The notes under the pieces are model-generated. The model saw only the letters and a list, made by a program, of their open reading frames with translations, was not told the origin of the DNA and made no database searches. A program made the position numbers and the translations under genes. From Thermoleptolyngbya sichuanensis A183 (GTDB lineage: Bacteria > Cyanobacteriota > Cyanobacteriia > Elainellales > Elainellaceae): a DNA stretch of 64,000 nt. Below are positions 8,185-17,335 of this stretch, one piece after another. The stretch lies in NCBI RefSeq assembly GCF_013177315.1, contig NZ_CP053661.1:4340001-4404000 (forward strand), given 5' to 3'. Positions within the stretch are counted from its first letter, which is position 1, and each line of letters begins with the position of its first letter.

Positions 8185-11100
8185 ATGCCCGTCCCGGTTC
8201 CGCCCCCTAGCTTCCCGCCTCCCCCTGCTGCGATTGTCGATATTGCACCTGCTGCCCCGGTTCAGGAGCGCGATCGCCCATCCGCTGATGCACCTGCGAT
8301 CGCATCTGATTCGCGTCCCCTGCCAGAGCTAGGTTCAGGGGTTCGGTGGTCACCCCGGTCAAAGTCTACAAGCGCCGGAACAGCCCCATCGACCGCTGAA
8401 GTTACGCCCAAAGAGTTTACGCCCGAAGGATCTGCGCTTGGAGGATCTGCGCCTGGAGGATCTACGCCTGGAGGATCTACGCCCGGATCAACAGTCGAGC
8501 CGATGAGCGCATCATCGCCTGGGTCGGTTGCGGATGTGGCTTCACGATTCCGCACCCCAGGAGCCAGCGCCTCGCCGACTCGTCCCGCCCGACAATGGCT
8601 GCAAACTCGTCAGGACGGGATAGCTGGTAATTCCCACAGGGATCGCTTTGTGAATCGCCCCGCTGCTCCTGTCGCTGCTGTCGAGCCAGCCGATCCTGTC
8701 TCTGGGGCGCAGTCCGTTCCCACATCGAATCAGGGAAGCGATCTGGGCCGCCGTTCGGTTTCGTCGGGCGATTCCCGCAGAGATCGCTTCACGACTCGTC
8801 CCGCTCGTCTAAGTGGCCGTCTGCCTGCCACGCCGCCGCCTCTGCCTGCCGTTGCTAATGCCCAGTCCGCCGCGTCCCTGGGTGTGCCGCTGTCGGTTAA
8901 CGTCGCCCCAACAGTCGCTCCAGGGGCAGACGGCACAGTGACGCTTCCTGTTGTGGAATCTGGTTCTGGTTTAGCATCCGTCCCAGAATACCTTCCCGCG
9001 CTGACACCGGGGACTCTGCTAGCCGCACCGCCTTCCGACACGACGATATTCCGCTCTGCACCGCCGCACCTGGCTGATGACTGGCGACTGTTGGGAGAAC
9101 CCTGGCAGCCGATTGAATCGCCCGTTGCATCCCTACAGCCTGCGATTACGCGGTCCTCGCTGTCGTTTTGCCCCTCAACCCTGAGCGCCGAGGCGATTGG
9201 GGGAAGGGAAATGGGGCTGATGGAGGGCGATTCGCGGAGCGATCCCTGCGGGAATCGCCCCCTGTCTGTCCCTGCCGAGCGCCAGCTTCCCAGCCAGACC
9301 TGGGCTGTTTCCAGCAATCCCATTCCTTTGCTTGCAGCGCTTTCTAGCCGCAGCGACGCAAGTATCGTTGCCCAGGCTCCTCCCCCGTCGAACCAACCCC
9401 TCAATCCAGACAGCGCCCCAAACCTGCCCGCGCCCATCCCGTTTCCAGAAACCCTGGAGCAAGACCCCGATTCGGGTCGGCAAATTCTGCTGATTCCGCC
9501 CCCAGACGACGGGCCCGACCCGGCGACCCCGCCGCCAGACGGAGAGGCTCCGGTCGATGCGCCGGTTGCTTCCCCGTCGCCGCCTGCTTCTCCCAGCCCT
9601 TCTCCTAGTCCTGCTGCGACGGATTCAGCAACGCCCACCAGCCTGACTGATCTGGTGGAAATTCGGGGCGATCGCCAAGATTTTGACACCCTGCGCGAGG
9701 TCTTCTCCGCCGAAGGCAATGTAGAAATGCGTTTCCGGCGGGCAGTGCTGACGGCAGATCGGGTGCAGGTGAATTTGCAAAATCGCATTGCGGTGGCCGA
9801 GGGCAATGTGCAACTGGTGCGGGGGGCCCAGATTCTTCAGGGCGATCGCCTCGTCTACAACTTTGTGCAAAGCGAAGGCACGGTGGACGGAGCTAGGGGC
9901 GAAATCTTCTTGCCCTCCAGCGGTACGGATCTCACCCTGCTATCGCCGCTGGAAGAAGCCGCTGCGGGCGCTGAACGACCTCGCCCCACGCCTCGTCCTC
10001 CGGGTGCGCCCCCTGTTTCCAGTCCCGGCGGCATCCTGGTAGAAGTGGGGGCCAACCTGGATCAGGGGTTGGCGCTCACGGGGCAGCGCGAAGGCGAGCT
10101 CACCCGCTTTCGCTTCGAGGCCGAATCTATCGAGTTTTTTCCCGACGGCTGGGTCGCCCAAAATGTGCGCCTTACCAATGACCCCTTTTCGCCGCCCGAA
10201 CTGGAACTCCGCACCCCCGAACTCACCTATACCCAGTTCAACCCGCTCCAGGCGGAGGTTCGCGCCCGCAATCCCCGGCTCGTGTTCGACCAGCGCTTCA
10301 GCCTGCCCTTTTTGCAGAACCGGGTGGTGATCGACAATCGCCGCCGCCAGCCGCCCCTGCTTCGGTTGGGCTATGACGAAGAGGTGGGCGGGCTATTTGT
10401 GCAAGCGCCGCTGACGGTGATCAACCAACCCCGCGTGCAGTTTGTGCTTGCGCCCGCAATTCTGCTTCAGCGGGCCGTTACAGACAACAACTTTAATTTC
10501 TTTGATCCCAGCAGTATTGGGCTGTTGGCGCAGTTGGATGCCACCCTCGGCCCCTCCACGTCGCTGGTGGGCACGGCGACCTTTGGCACGCTCGATTTGG
10601 GCGACTTAGAAAACAAGGTGCGGGGCAGTCTGCGGCTGCGGCAGCAGGTGGGCATTCACCAACTGACGCTGGAATATAGCTACCGCGATCGCCTGTTTAA
10701 CGGCACCCTTGGGTTTCAGAACGTGCAGAGCAGCCTGGGTGCTGTTTTTTCTTCCCCCAACATTCCGCTGGGCAGTTCACGTATCAACCTCAACTATCAA
10801 TTCAGCGCCCAGCTAATCAACGCCAACACCGATCGCGAGGACTTGCTCGATCCCCCCCTGGAGCGCCGCAATAGCCGCGTCACGCTGGGTCGATTTCAGG
10901 CCAGTGCGGGGCTAACGCGGGCCTTTTTACTGTGGTCTGCGCCGCCCCTGCCGCCCACTGCTGAAGGAGGACTGCGCTATTCGCCCACGCCCATTGTTCC
11001 CAACCTCGTCGCGGTCGTCGGGTTGCGCGGCACTACTGCCTATTACACTAGCGAAGATAGCCAGAGCAGCCTGACGGCCTTTGCCAGCCTCCAGGGGCAG

Positions 11101-11454
11101 TTTGGCCGGTTCTCCCGGAATTTTCTGGACTACACCCGCTTCAACGTCACCTACTCTAATGCGATTGTGGAGGGGGAATCTCCGTTTCGATTTGACCGGA
11201 TTGCTGATCCTCAGGTTCTGTCCTTTGGGCTCCTGCAACAAATCTACGGGCCGATTCGAGCAGGCTTTCAAACGTCAATTAACCTTGACAAGCGGGAAGG
11301 TTTTGACACGACTTTTTTCCTGGAATATAGTCGCCGCACGTATTCCATCATTCTGCGGGTCAACCCCGACCGAGAGGTGGGATCGCTGGGTATTCGGATT
11401 AACGACTTTAACTGGACGAATCCGCCGGAACCGTTTTCGGGGCAGCCTCAGTAG
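8185..11454 (+). CDS. DUF3769 / OstA-like (LptD-type) outer-membrane protein
   Basis: 1089 residues in three parts. Residues 1-~490 are low-complexity, rich in Pro/Ser/Ala, with no clear signal peptide at the annotated start. Residues ~491-640 form an OstA/LptA-like beta-jellyroll (VEIRGDRQDFDTLREVFSAE..., LTADRVQVNLQNRIAVAEGN). The rest is a beta-barrel typical of the cyanobacterial DUF3769 family. By homology to LptD this protein would take part in lipopolysaccharide export to the outer membrane. The N-terminal region contains three copies of a palindromic DNA repeat, read as G(N/D)SxRDRFxxRP or GDSRSDPCGNRP depending on orientation. The real start could be further downstream if the low-complexity part is not translated, but the frame is open throughout. 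Confidence 0.85.
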   Translation: MPVPVPPPSFPPPPAAIVDIAPAAPVQERDRPSADAPAIASDSRPLPELGSGVRWSPRSKSTSAGTAPSTAEVTPKEFTPEGSALGGSAPGGSTPGGSTPGSTVEPMSASSPGSVADVASRFRTPGASASPTRPARQWLQTRQDGIAGNSHRDRFVNRPAAPVAAVEPADPVSGAQSVPTSNQGSDLGRRSVSSGDSRRDRFTTRPARLSGRLPATPPPLPAVANAQSAASLGVPLSVNVAPTVAPGADGTVTLPVVESGSGLASVPEYLPALTPGTLLAAPPSDTTIFRSAPPHLADDWRLLGEPWQPIESPVASLQPAITRSSLSFCPSTLSAEAIGGREMGLMEGDSRSDPCGNRPLSVPAERQLPSQTWAVSSNPIPLLAALSSRSDASIVAQAPPPSNQPLNPDSAPNLPAPIPFPETLEQDPDSGRQILLIPPPDDGPDPATPPPDGEAPVDAPVASPSPPASPSPSPSPAATDSATPTSLTDLVEIRGDRQDFDTLREVFSAEGNVEMRFRRAVLTADRVQVNLQNRIAVAEGNVQLVRGAQILQGDRLVYNFVQSEGTVDGARGEIFLPSSGTDLTLLSPLEEAAAGAERPRPTPRPPGAPPVSSPGGILVEVGANLDQGLALTGQREGELTRFRFEAESIEFFPDGWVAQNVRLTNDPFSPPELELRTPELTYTQFNPLQAEVRARNPRLVFDQRFSLPFLQNRVVIDNRRRQPPLLRLGYDEEVGGLFVQAPLTVINQPRVQFVLAPAILLQRAVTDNNFNFFDPSSIGLLAQLDATLGPSTSLVGTATFGTLDLGDLENKVRGSLRLRQQVGIHQLTLEYSYRDRLFNGTLGFQNVQSSLGAVFSSPNIPLGSSRINLNYQFSAQLINANTDREDLLDPPLERRNSRVTLGRFQASAGLTRAFLLWSAPPLPPTAEGGLRYSPTPIVPNLVAVVGLRGTTAYYTSEDSQSSLTAFASLQGQFGRFSRNFLDYTRFNVTYSNAIVEGESPFRFDRIADPQVLSFGLLQQIYGPIRAGFQTSINLDKREGFDTTFFLEYSRRTYSIILRVNPDREVGSLGIRINDFNWTNPPEPFSGQPQ
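8626..8660 (-). repeat. Palindromic repeat, copy B (inside the LptD-like gene)
   Basis: Reverse-oriented copy (GGGCGATTCACAAAGCGATC on the minus strand) translated in the host gene as GNSHRDRFVNRP, residues about 148-159. Confidence 0.8.
8766..8797 (-). repeat. Palindromic repeat, copy C (inside the LptD-like gene)
   Basis: Slightly decayed copy in the same orientation as copy B. It is translated as GDSRRDRFTTRP (about residues 195-206), so it encodes nearly the same peptide as copy B. Confidence 0.7.
9225..9260 (+). repeat. Palindromic repeat, copy D (inside the LptD-like gene)
   Basis: Almost identical to intergenic copy A (one base differs in the core) and in the same orientation. It is translated as EGDSRSDPCGNRP, about residues 347-359. 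It introduces a cysteine into the otherwise Ser/Pro-rich linker. Confidence 0.85.
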
Positions 11455-11458
11455 AAGG

Positions 11459-11498
11459 GGGAAGAGGGAAGAGGGAAGAGGGAAGAACGAAGAGCGAG
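11459..11498. repeat. Heptanucleotide STRR array, within the 11455-11882 intergenic region
   Basis: Head-to-tail AGGGAAG heptamers ending in AACGAAG and AGCGAG variants, starting right after the LptD-like stop codon. This is the short tandemly repeated repetitive type known from filamentous cyanobacteria. The remaining ~380 bp before pyruvate kinase has no convincing gene. It holds an imperfect hairpin (GGAACAGT/ACTATTCC near 11717-11740) and presumably the pyk promoter. Confidence 0.8.
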
Positions 11499-11882
11499 TT
11501 TTTGGGGGAGGCTTTAATTGCTTTGAGAGGACTCGTCTTAAGGGAAGTTTGCTTTGGGAGAACCTGTGTTTGGGCGATCGCCCCTGGGTGGCTGACCTGG
11601 CAAATTTGGGAGGCGGCTCTGAGAAATCTTGATCGGAGATGATTACATTTACCCTAAATTATGGAAGGGCCGGGCCCAAAGCAGTTTAGCTAAGAATAGG
11701 AGCGAAACGAGGGGAACAGTCGAAGGGCACTATTCCAGGGGGCGATCGCCACGCTTGACACTGCCCCTTGCACGCCGGACCTCACGCCAGATTTGGCCGC
11801 CAGCGACCAGCCCTGCCCGCTCCTCCAGCTTCCGTGCCGAGAGTTTGTGTCCTGAGTATCCCTTGAGAGAGTTCGAGAACCC

Positions 11883-13664
11883 ATGCAACCGCATCAACAC
11901 CTGCGTCGTACCAAGATTGTCGCCACGATTGGCCCTGCCACCAGCAGCCCCGAAGTTCTACGCAGCCTGATTGAAGCGGGAGCCACCACGCTGCGCCTAA
12001 ACTTTTCCCACGGCACCCACGAAGACCACCAGCGCAATATCCGCACCATTCGCCAGGTGTCGTTTGAACTCAACCAGCCCGTGGGCATTTTGCAAGATTT
12101 GCAGGGCCCCAAGATTCGCCTGGGAAAATTTGAGCAGGGCCCCATCACGCTGAAAAAAGGCGATCCCTACATCCTCACCAGTCGCCCCCTCCTCGGCACT
12201 CAGGATATTAGCTCCGTGACCTACGAGCCGCTGGCAGACGAAGTGCCCGTCGGCGCGACGATTTTGCTGGACGATGGGCGAGTCGAAATGCGGGTGGAAG
12301 CAGTAGACCTCGACCAGCGCGAACTGCATTGCCGCGTGGTGGTGGGCGGCGTGCTGTCGAACAACAAGGGCGTGAATTTCCCCGGCGTGTATCTGTCGAT
12401 CAAAGCGCTGACCGACAAAGACAAGACTGACCTGATGTTTGGGCTGGATCAGGGCGTGGATTGGATCGCCCTCAGCTTTGTCCGCAATCCGCAGGACATT
12501 CTGGAAATCAAAGAAATTATTTCCAGCGCCGGGAAAGACGTGCCCGTAATTGCCAAGATCGAAAAGCACGAGGCGATTGAGCAGATGGAGGCGGTGCTGT
12601 CGATTTGCGATGGCGTGATGGTGGCGCGGGGCGACCTGGGCGTAGAGTTGCCCGCCGAGGAAGTGCCGATTTTGCAGAAGCGGCTGATTGCCACGGCGAA
12701 TCGTTTCGGGATTCCTGTAATCACCGCTACCCAGATGCTCGACAGCATGGTGAGCAATCCCCGTGCTACCCGCGCCGAAATTTCGGATGTGGCGAATGCG
12801 ATTTTGGACGGCACGGATGCGGTTATGCTGTCCAATGAAACGGCGGTGGGCAAGTTTCCGGTAGAGGCCGTCGAGACAATGGCGCGGATTGCGGTGCAGA
12901 TTGAGCAAAATCTGGCGATCGCCCGCAACGTGGACAGCAACTCTGGCGGACACTCCATTCCCAATGCCATCAGCCAGGCCGTCGGGCGCATTGCGGAACA
13001 GCTCCAGGCCGCTGCCATCATGACCCTGACAAAAACGGGAGCCACTGCCCGCAATGTGTCGAAATATCGCCCTGGCACGCCCATCCTGGCCGTCACGCCC
13101 CACGTCGATGTGGCGCGGCAGTTGCAATTGGTTTGGGGCGTGCGGCCGCTGCTGGTGCTAAACCTGCCCTCAACGGGGCAAACCTTCCAGGCCGCGCTCA
13201 ACGTCGCCCAGGAAAAAAACTTTCTCAAAGAAGGCGATCTCGTCGTCATGACGGCGGGAACCCTACAGGGAGTATCCGGTTCTACTGATTTGATCAAGGT
13301 CGAAGTGGTGACTGCGGTGCTGGGGCGCGGCATCGGCATTGGGCAGGGGCTAATCAGCGGCCGCGCCCGCGTTGCCCGCAGCAGCAAAGAAGTAAGCAAC
13401 TTCAACCCTGGTGAAATTCTGGTTGTGCCCAACACTGGAGCCGAATACCTGGATGCCATCCGCAAAGCCGCAGGCATCGTCACTGAGGACGACAGCCTTA
13501 CAGGCCACGCCTCCGTGATCGGTCTCCGCCTGGGCATTCCCGTCATCGTCGGGGTCAAGGATGCCGCTCAGGTGATCCGCGACGGCACGTTGCTGACCCT
13601 GGATATCCAGCGTGGACTGGTTTATTCCGGTTCGCTAAATGGGCAAGCTGATCCGGGGTTGTAG
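11883..13664 (+). CDS. pyk: Pyruvate kinase with C-terminal PEP-utiliser-like domain
   Basis: 593 residues. It catalyses the last step of glycolysis, phosphoenolpyruvate + ADP to pyruvate + ATP. The barrel domain opens RRTKIVATIGPATSSPE, the active-site stretch is VIAKIEKHEAIEQMEAV, and the second signature is ATQMLDSMVSNPRATRAE. After the ~470-residue core comes the extra C-terminal domain seen in many cyanobacterial and Bacillus enzymes. It is a phosphohistidine-domain homologue with TGHASVIGLRLGIPVIVG in place of the catalytic TxH loop. The ATG is the first in the frame and leaves a standard N-terminus (MQPHQHLRRTKI). The gene is followed by an HlyD-type gene 66 bp downstream; a functional link is not obvious. 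Confidence 0.96.
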   Translation: MQPHQHLRRTKIVATIGPATSSPEVLRSLIEAGATTLRLNFSHGTHEDHQRNIRTIRQVSFELNQPVGILQDLQGPKIRLGKFEQGPITLKKGDPYILTSRPLLGTQDISSVTYEPLADEVPVGATILLDDGRVEMRVEAVDLDQRELHCRVVVGGVLSNNKGVNFPGVYLSIKALTDKDKTDLMFGLDQGVDWIALSFVRNPQDILEIKEIISSAGKDVPVIAKIEKHEAIEQMEAVLSICDGVMVARGDLGVELPAEEVPILQKRLIATANRFGIPVITATQMLDSMVSNPRATRAEISDVANAILDGTDAVMLSNETAVGKFPVEAVETMARIAVQIEQNLAIARNVDSNSGGHSIPNAISQAVGRIAEQLQAAAIMTLTKTGATARNVSKYRPGTPILAVTPHVDVARQLQLVWGVRPLLVLNLPSTGQTFQAALNVAQEKNFLKEGDLVVMTAGTLQGVSGSTDLIKVEVVTAVLGRGIGIGQGLISGRARVARSSKEVSNFNPGEILVVPNTGAEYLDAIRKAAGIVTEDDSLTGHASVIGLRLGIPVIVGVKDAAQVIRDGTLLTLDIQRGLVYSGSLNGQADPGL

Positions 13665-13730
13665 GCTCCGATCCCTGCCCTACCCTCCCATCTGCCTTAG
13701 CGTCCCAACCCTCCCCCATCATCCACTCCT

Positions 13731-15107
13731 ATGATCCAGCCCATCTCTCCGGCCCAGGCGCGACAGGCACGGCAGCAGTTTGCCACGCCAGAAGATTACC
13801 TGTCCTATGAGTTGGGAAAGGCGGTGCAAGAGTTGCCGCCGCTGTATACGCGGTTGCTGGCGGGAACGCTGTCGGCGCTGGTGTTGGGGGCGATCGCCTG
13901 GGCCCATTTCAGCAAGGTAGATGAGGTGGCAACGGCGCAGGGGGCGCTGATCCCCGCGCAGCAGATTCGCCCAATTCAGGCGCTCCAGGGCGGCAAGATT
14001 GAGAACATTCTGGTGAAGGAGGGCGATCGCGTCGAGCGGGGCGACGTGCTGCTGGAGCAATCGACCGAGGTGAGCCAGGCCGAAATTGACCGACTGCGGG
14101 AAGCCGCGACGCTGATTCGTCAGGACATTGCACGACTGGAGGCCGAGCGCACAGGGCAGGCGCAAACGGGGGTCGCCCTGCAAGATCAACTGCTGGCCGC
14201 ACGGCGGCGCGAGTTTGAGGGGCGGCGGGCGGCGGCGGAGGCCGAGGCCCAGGGACAACAGGCGGCGATCGCCGAGTCTCGCGCCCGCCTAGCCCGATTG
14301 CAAGAAAACCTGAGCAGCGCCCGTGCCAGCTTGGCCAATGCCGAAGAACGAGAGCGCAGCCTGCGGCCCTTGGTAGAACCTGGCACAGGAGCCGTTCCCC
14401 GGTTTGACTATTTGGAGGCGAAGGATCGGCTAACCCAGGCGCAAGATCAAATCGCCTCACTCCAGCAAGAAATCGTGGCACAGACCCAGGCCATCCGACG
14501 AGCAGAGGAAGCCTATCGCAGCGCCCGCCAGGCCGCCGACCGCCTCAGCTCCGAACGCCAGAGCGAGATTCTGGCGCAGCTCAACCAGCGGCGCGAAGAA
14601 CTAGCGACGGTTGAGGGACAACTCGCCCAGGCGACCCGCGCCCAGGAACAAGATACCGTCCGCGCCCCCGTGACGGGCACGGTTTACAACCTCCAGGTGA
14701 CGCTGGCAGAAGGCACCGTGCAACCCGGCAAAGAACTGATGTCTATCCTGCCGGAGGACAGCGAACTGCTGCTAGAGGTGCAAATTCTGAACCGGGATAT
14801 CGGTTTTATTGCGCCAGGGATGCGGGCCAAGGTGAAGCTGGCCACCTTCCCGTATCAGGAATTTGGCACGATTGAGGGGGAAGTGGTGCAGATTAGCCCC
14901 AATGCCACCATCGACCGGGAGCTTGGCCCGGTGTTCCCAGCGACGATTCGCCTGAGCCGGACTCAGGTGGCCGTGTATGGACAACTGGTAGACCTGACCC
15001 CAGGCATGGCGGGCGTAGCGGAAATCGTGACCCGTCAGCGGACGATTCTCACCTTCTTGATTGAGCCGATTACGCGCCGGTTTGATGAGGCGTTTCAGAC
15101 GCGGTAG
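13731..15107 (+). CDS. HlyD-family periplasmic adaptor (membrane-fusion protein)
   Basis: 458 residues: a cytoplasmic N-terminus, a single membrane segment at about residues 43-60 (LAGTLSALVLGAIAW), a split biotinyl-lipoyl-like domain (GGKIENILVKEGDRVERGDVLL), long Ala/Glu/Arg-rich coiled-coil hairpins (~110-310) and a beta-barrel domain (APVTGTVYNLQVTLAEGTVQPG). Such adaptors link an inner-membrane ABC exporter to a TolC-like outer-membrane channel in type I secretion. No ABC transporter is adjacent, so its partner must be elsewhere; the substrate is unknown. Length is usual for HlyD. Confidence 0.88.
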   Translation: MIQPISPAQARQARQQFATPEDYLSYELGKAVQELPPLYTRLLAGTLSALVLGAIAWAHFSKVDEVATAQGALIPAQQIRPIQALQGGKIENILVKEGDRVERGDVLLEQSTEVSQAEIDRLREAATLIRQDIARLEAERTGQAQTGVALQDQLLAARRREFEGRRAAAEAEAQGQQAAIAESRARLARLQENLSSARASLANAEERERSLRPLVEPGTGAVPRFDYLEAKDRLTQAQDQIASLQQEIVAQTQAIRRAEEAYRSARQAADRLSSERQSEILAQLNQRREELATVEGQLAQATRAQEQDTVRAPVTGTVYNLQVTLAEGTVQPGKELMSILPEDSELLLEVQILNRDIGFIAPGMRAKVKLATFPYQEFGTIEGEVVQISPNATIDRELGPVFPATIRLSRTQVAVYGQLVDLTPGMAGVAEIVTRQRTILTFLIEPITRRFDEAFQTR

Positions 15108-15120
15108 GGTTTACAAGCGT

Positions 15121-15245
15121 CGGTCGCACAAGCGGCATCCGAAGGGTCGGTCGCACAAGGCGATGGGGGTGCCAAGTGACCCTTTGCCACAAGTCGCACA
15201 AGCGGCATCCAAAGAGTCGGTCGCACGAGCGGCATCAGAAGAGGA
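15121..15245. repeat. Degenerate 25-bp repeats between hlyD-like and nanE
   Basis: Copies of GGTCGCACAAGCGGCATCCR followed by AAGRG occur at about 15122, 15147 (degraded), 15197 and 15221. The nanE reading frame stays open across them, which inflates the apparent ORF upstream of the real nanE start. Confidence 0.7.
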
Positions 15246-15276
15246 GAAGAAGTGCAGACGTGATGGGGGGCAGGGA

Positions 15277-15981
15277 ATGGGTGCAGGTTCGGGGATAGAG
15301 GCGCTGCGGGGCGGACTGGTGGTGTCGTGTCAGGCTCCGGCCGATTCGCCACTGCACGAGCCAAGCGTGATTGCGGCGATCGCCCTTGCGTCACAAAACC
15401 AGGGAGCCGTCGGGGTTCGCATCGACACGCCCGCCCATGTCGCCGCCGTGCGCCAGCGGGTGCAGGTTCCCATTATTGGTCTGTGGAAGCGTCAATTAGA
15501 CGGCTGTGATGTGTACATCACGCCCCAGTTTCAGCACGCAGCGGCGATCGCCCAGGCAGGAGCCGACATCATCGCCATTGATGCCACGCTGCGTCCCCGT
15601 CCCGACGGAGAAACGGTGGCAAGCCTGATCCAAAAAATTCACGCCGACCTGGGCAAACCCGTAATGGCAGATGTGGATACGCTGGAAAGCGCGATCGCCG
15701 CTGCTGCCGCCGGAGCCGATCTGGTGGGCACAACGCTCTACGGCTACACGGCCGAGACGCGCCACCTAAAGCCACCGGGCTTTGACCTGCTCAGCCAACT
15801 GTGCAAAACGCTATCGATCCCCGCAATCTGTGAAGGAGGTATCGCCTCCCCCGCAATGGCTCGAACAGCCCTCGACCTCGGCGCGTTTTCGGTCGTCGTG
15901 GGCACGGCAATCACTGGCATTGATTTGCAGGTCAAAGCCTATTGTGAGGAGCTAAGGCGGGATAGCGCAGCAGAGTGCTGA
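15277..15981 (+). CDS. nanE: N-acetylmannosamine-6-phosphate 2-epimerase
   Basis: A 234-residue TIM-barrel protein that would interconvert N-acetylmannosamine-6-P and N-acetylglucosamine-6-P. Recognisable elements are LRGGLVVSCQAPADSPLHEP near the start, VPIIGLWKR, ITPQFQHAAAI, DIIAIDATLRPRP (Lys/Asp region), PVMADVDTLESA and the phosphate-binding end ICEGGIASP...VVVGTAITG. The ATG at 15277 gives the family's normal length; the 72 codons upstream in frame are repeat DNA. A G-rich stretch precedes the start. No other sialic-acid or ManNAc genes are nearby, so its role may be amino-sugar salvage. Confidence 0.88.
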   Translation: MGAGSGIEALRGGLVVSCQAPADSPLHEPSVIAAIALASQNQGAVGVRIDTPAHVAAVRQRVQVPIIGLWKRQLDGCDVYITPQFQHAAAIAQAGADIIAIDATLRPRPDGETVASLIQKIHADLGKPVMADVDTLESAIAAAAAGADLVGTTLYGYTAETRHLKPPGFDLLSQLCKTLSIPAICEGGIASPAMARTALDLGAFSVVVGTAITGIDLQVKAYCEELRRDSAAEC

Positions 15982-16032
15982 GCCTTTTAGGGACGTTTCT
16001 GATTTCTGATAAGGGACGCTCCTAGCGAAGCT

Positions 16033-17220
16033 TCACCGTTTCTCTAGTAGCCACACGCTGAAGACGCTCCCCTGCCCCAGCGTCGAATGGACGGCGATCG
16101 CCCCACCATGCGCTTCCACAATTCGCCGCGATAGGTATAGCCCCAGCCCGCTGCCCGCCCGCTTGTGGTTGCCCTGGCGATAGCGCTCAAACAGAATACT
16201 CTGATCGTCAGGCGGAATGCCCGGCCCCGTGTCTTGCACTTCCACCAAGACCTGGCGAGGGGCATTGCCGTTGGCGGCAGAGGCTTCTGCATCGGCAACG
16301 ACCCGGCTAAGACGCACGGTCACCGATCCCCTGTCGGTGAACTTAATGGCGTTGCCGAGCAGGTTTATAAACAGGCGGCGCAGTTCCAGGCGATCGCCCA
16401 TCACCACCCCACCGCCCTCTGTGCCATCCACCATCTCCAAAGCAAGCTGCTTGTCCTGCGCCCAGGGCATCAGTTCCTGGCACACCTCGCGCAAAATCTC
16501 CGGCAGGTGGCACGGGTCAAACAGCATGGTCTTCTCGCCCGCATCGTGGCGATAGACTTCCAGCAGCGTGTTGACCATTTGCAGCAGGTTTTGGTTGCTG
16601 CGGATCATAATGGCGATCGCGTCGTTCATTTCTGGCGTAATCGAACCAAAGGCATCCTGCTGGAATAGCTTCAGCATTCGGTCGGCGGCCACCAGCGGTG
16701 TTCGCAAATCGTGGGTCAAGCGCGAAACAAAGTCTTCCCGCTGGCGGGCAAGCTGCTCTCGCTGACGCTTGGCTAGCTCGGCCTCCTGCTCTGCCTGATG
16801 AATTCGGAGGGCGTTGCGGAGAATACGCGCCAGCACCTCTGGCGACACTTTCGACTTGGGCAGATAGTCTGACGCGCCGGCCTTCATTAGCTCCACGGCA
16901 ATTTCTTCGTCGCCCTGCCCTGTCAGCACGATCAGCGGCGTTTTGTCGCCCCGCCCTCGCACATCCTGCACGACCGCCAGCCCGTCCCGATCGGGTAGGC
17001 GATAATCCAAAAACACGCAGTCATAGGTGCGTTCCTGGAGTGCGGCGATCGCCGCTGCATAGTCCCCCGCCTCGGTCAGGATCATGTTGATGCCTGCATT
17101 TCGGAGCGATCGCCGCACGGCCATCCGGTCAATCTCGTCGTCATCCACCACCAGCAAAGACAATGGGGCATCCAGTAGACTGCTCTGCCGTAGAGCATCC
17201 GTTGCAGCATTCAAAGACAT
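16033..17220 (-). CDS. Hybrid response regulator / histidine kinase
   Basis: 395 residues: receiver domain first (residues ~20-140; acidic pocket DDD near 26-28, phospho-acceptor D72 in VFLDYRLPD, conserved Thr and Lys in IVLTGQG and YLPKSK), a short coiled coil (~140-165), then HisKA with H170 in RLTHDLRTPL and a HATPase_c domain (LLGNAIKF, DTGPGIP, GSGLGLYLSR). It is a soluble sensor whose input is phosphorylation of its own receiver. It lies 115 bp downstream of a CheY-like regulator and, further up, a CHASE3 kinase on the same strand, so the three are probably one phosphorelay. Confidence 0.92.
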   Translation of the reverse strand: MSLNAATDALRQSSLLDAPLSLLVVDDDEIDRMAVRRSLRNAGINMILTEAGDYAAAIAALQERTYDCVFLDYRLPDRDGLAVVQDVRGRGDKTPLIVLTGQGDEEIAVELMKAGASDYLPKSKVSPEVLARILRNALRIHQAEQEAELAKRQREQLARQREDFVSRLTHDLRTPLVAADRMLKLFQQDAFGSITPEMNDAIAIMIRSNQNLLQMVNTLLEVYRHDAGEKTMLFDPCHLPEILREVCQELMPWAQDKQLALEMVDGTEGGGVVMGDRLELRRLFINLLGNAIKFTDRGSVTVRLSRVVADAEASAANGNAPRQVLVEVQDTGPGIPPDDQSILFERYRQGNHKRAGSGLGLYLSRRIVEAHGGAIAVHSTLGQGSVFSVWLLEKR

Positions 17221-17335
17221 GATTCACGCGCCTCTCAATTGAGGGAGGGTCAGTTTATGAATTATGAAGATGCCAAAGAATCAGCTAGAGGCATCAGCTA
17301 GCAGAGTCCTTAGACCGTCTGTAAAGCGCCGCTGA

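Noticed and set aside
11997-13558. Two long antisense ORFs (over 360 codons each) opposite pyruvate kinase
   Set aside because: The plus-strand frame is an unmistakable pyruvate kinase with all signatures. The antisense frames are open because of GC-rich codon bias and have no domain content.
15061-15276. N-terminal extension of NanE to 306 residues
   Set aside because: The added residues are translated repeat DNA and overlap the hlyD-like stop; the family length fits the ATG at 15277.
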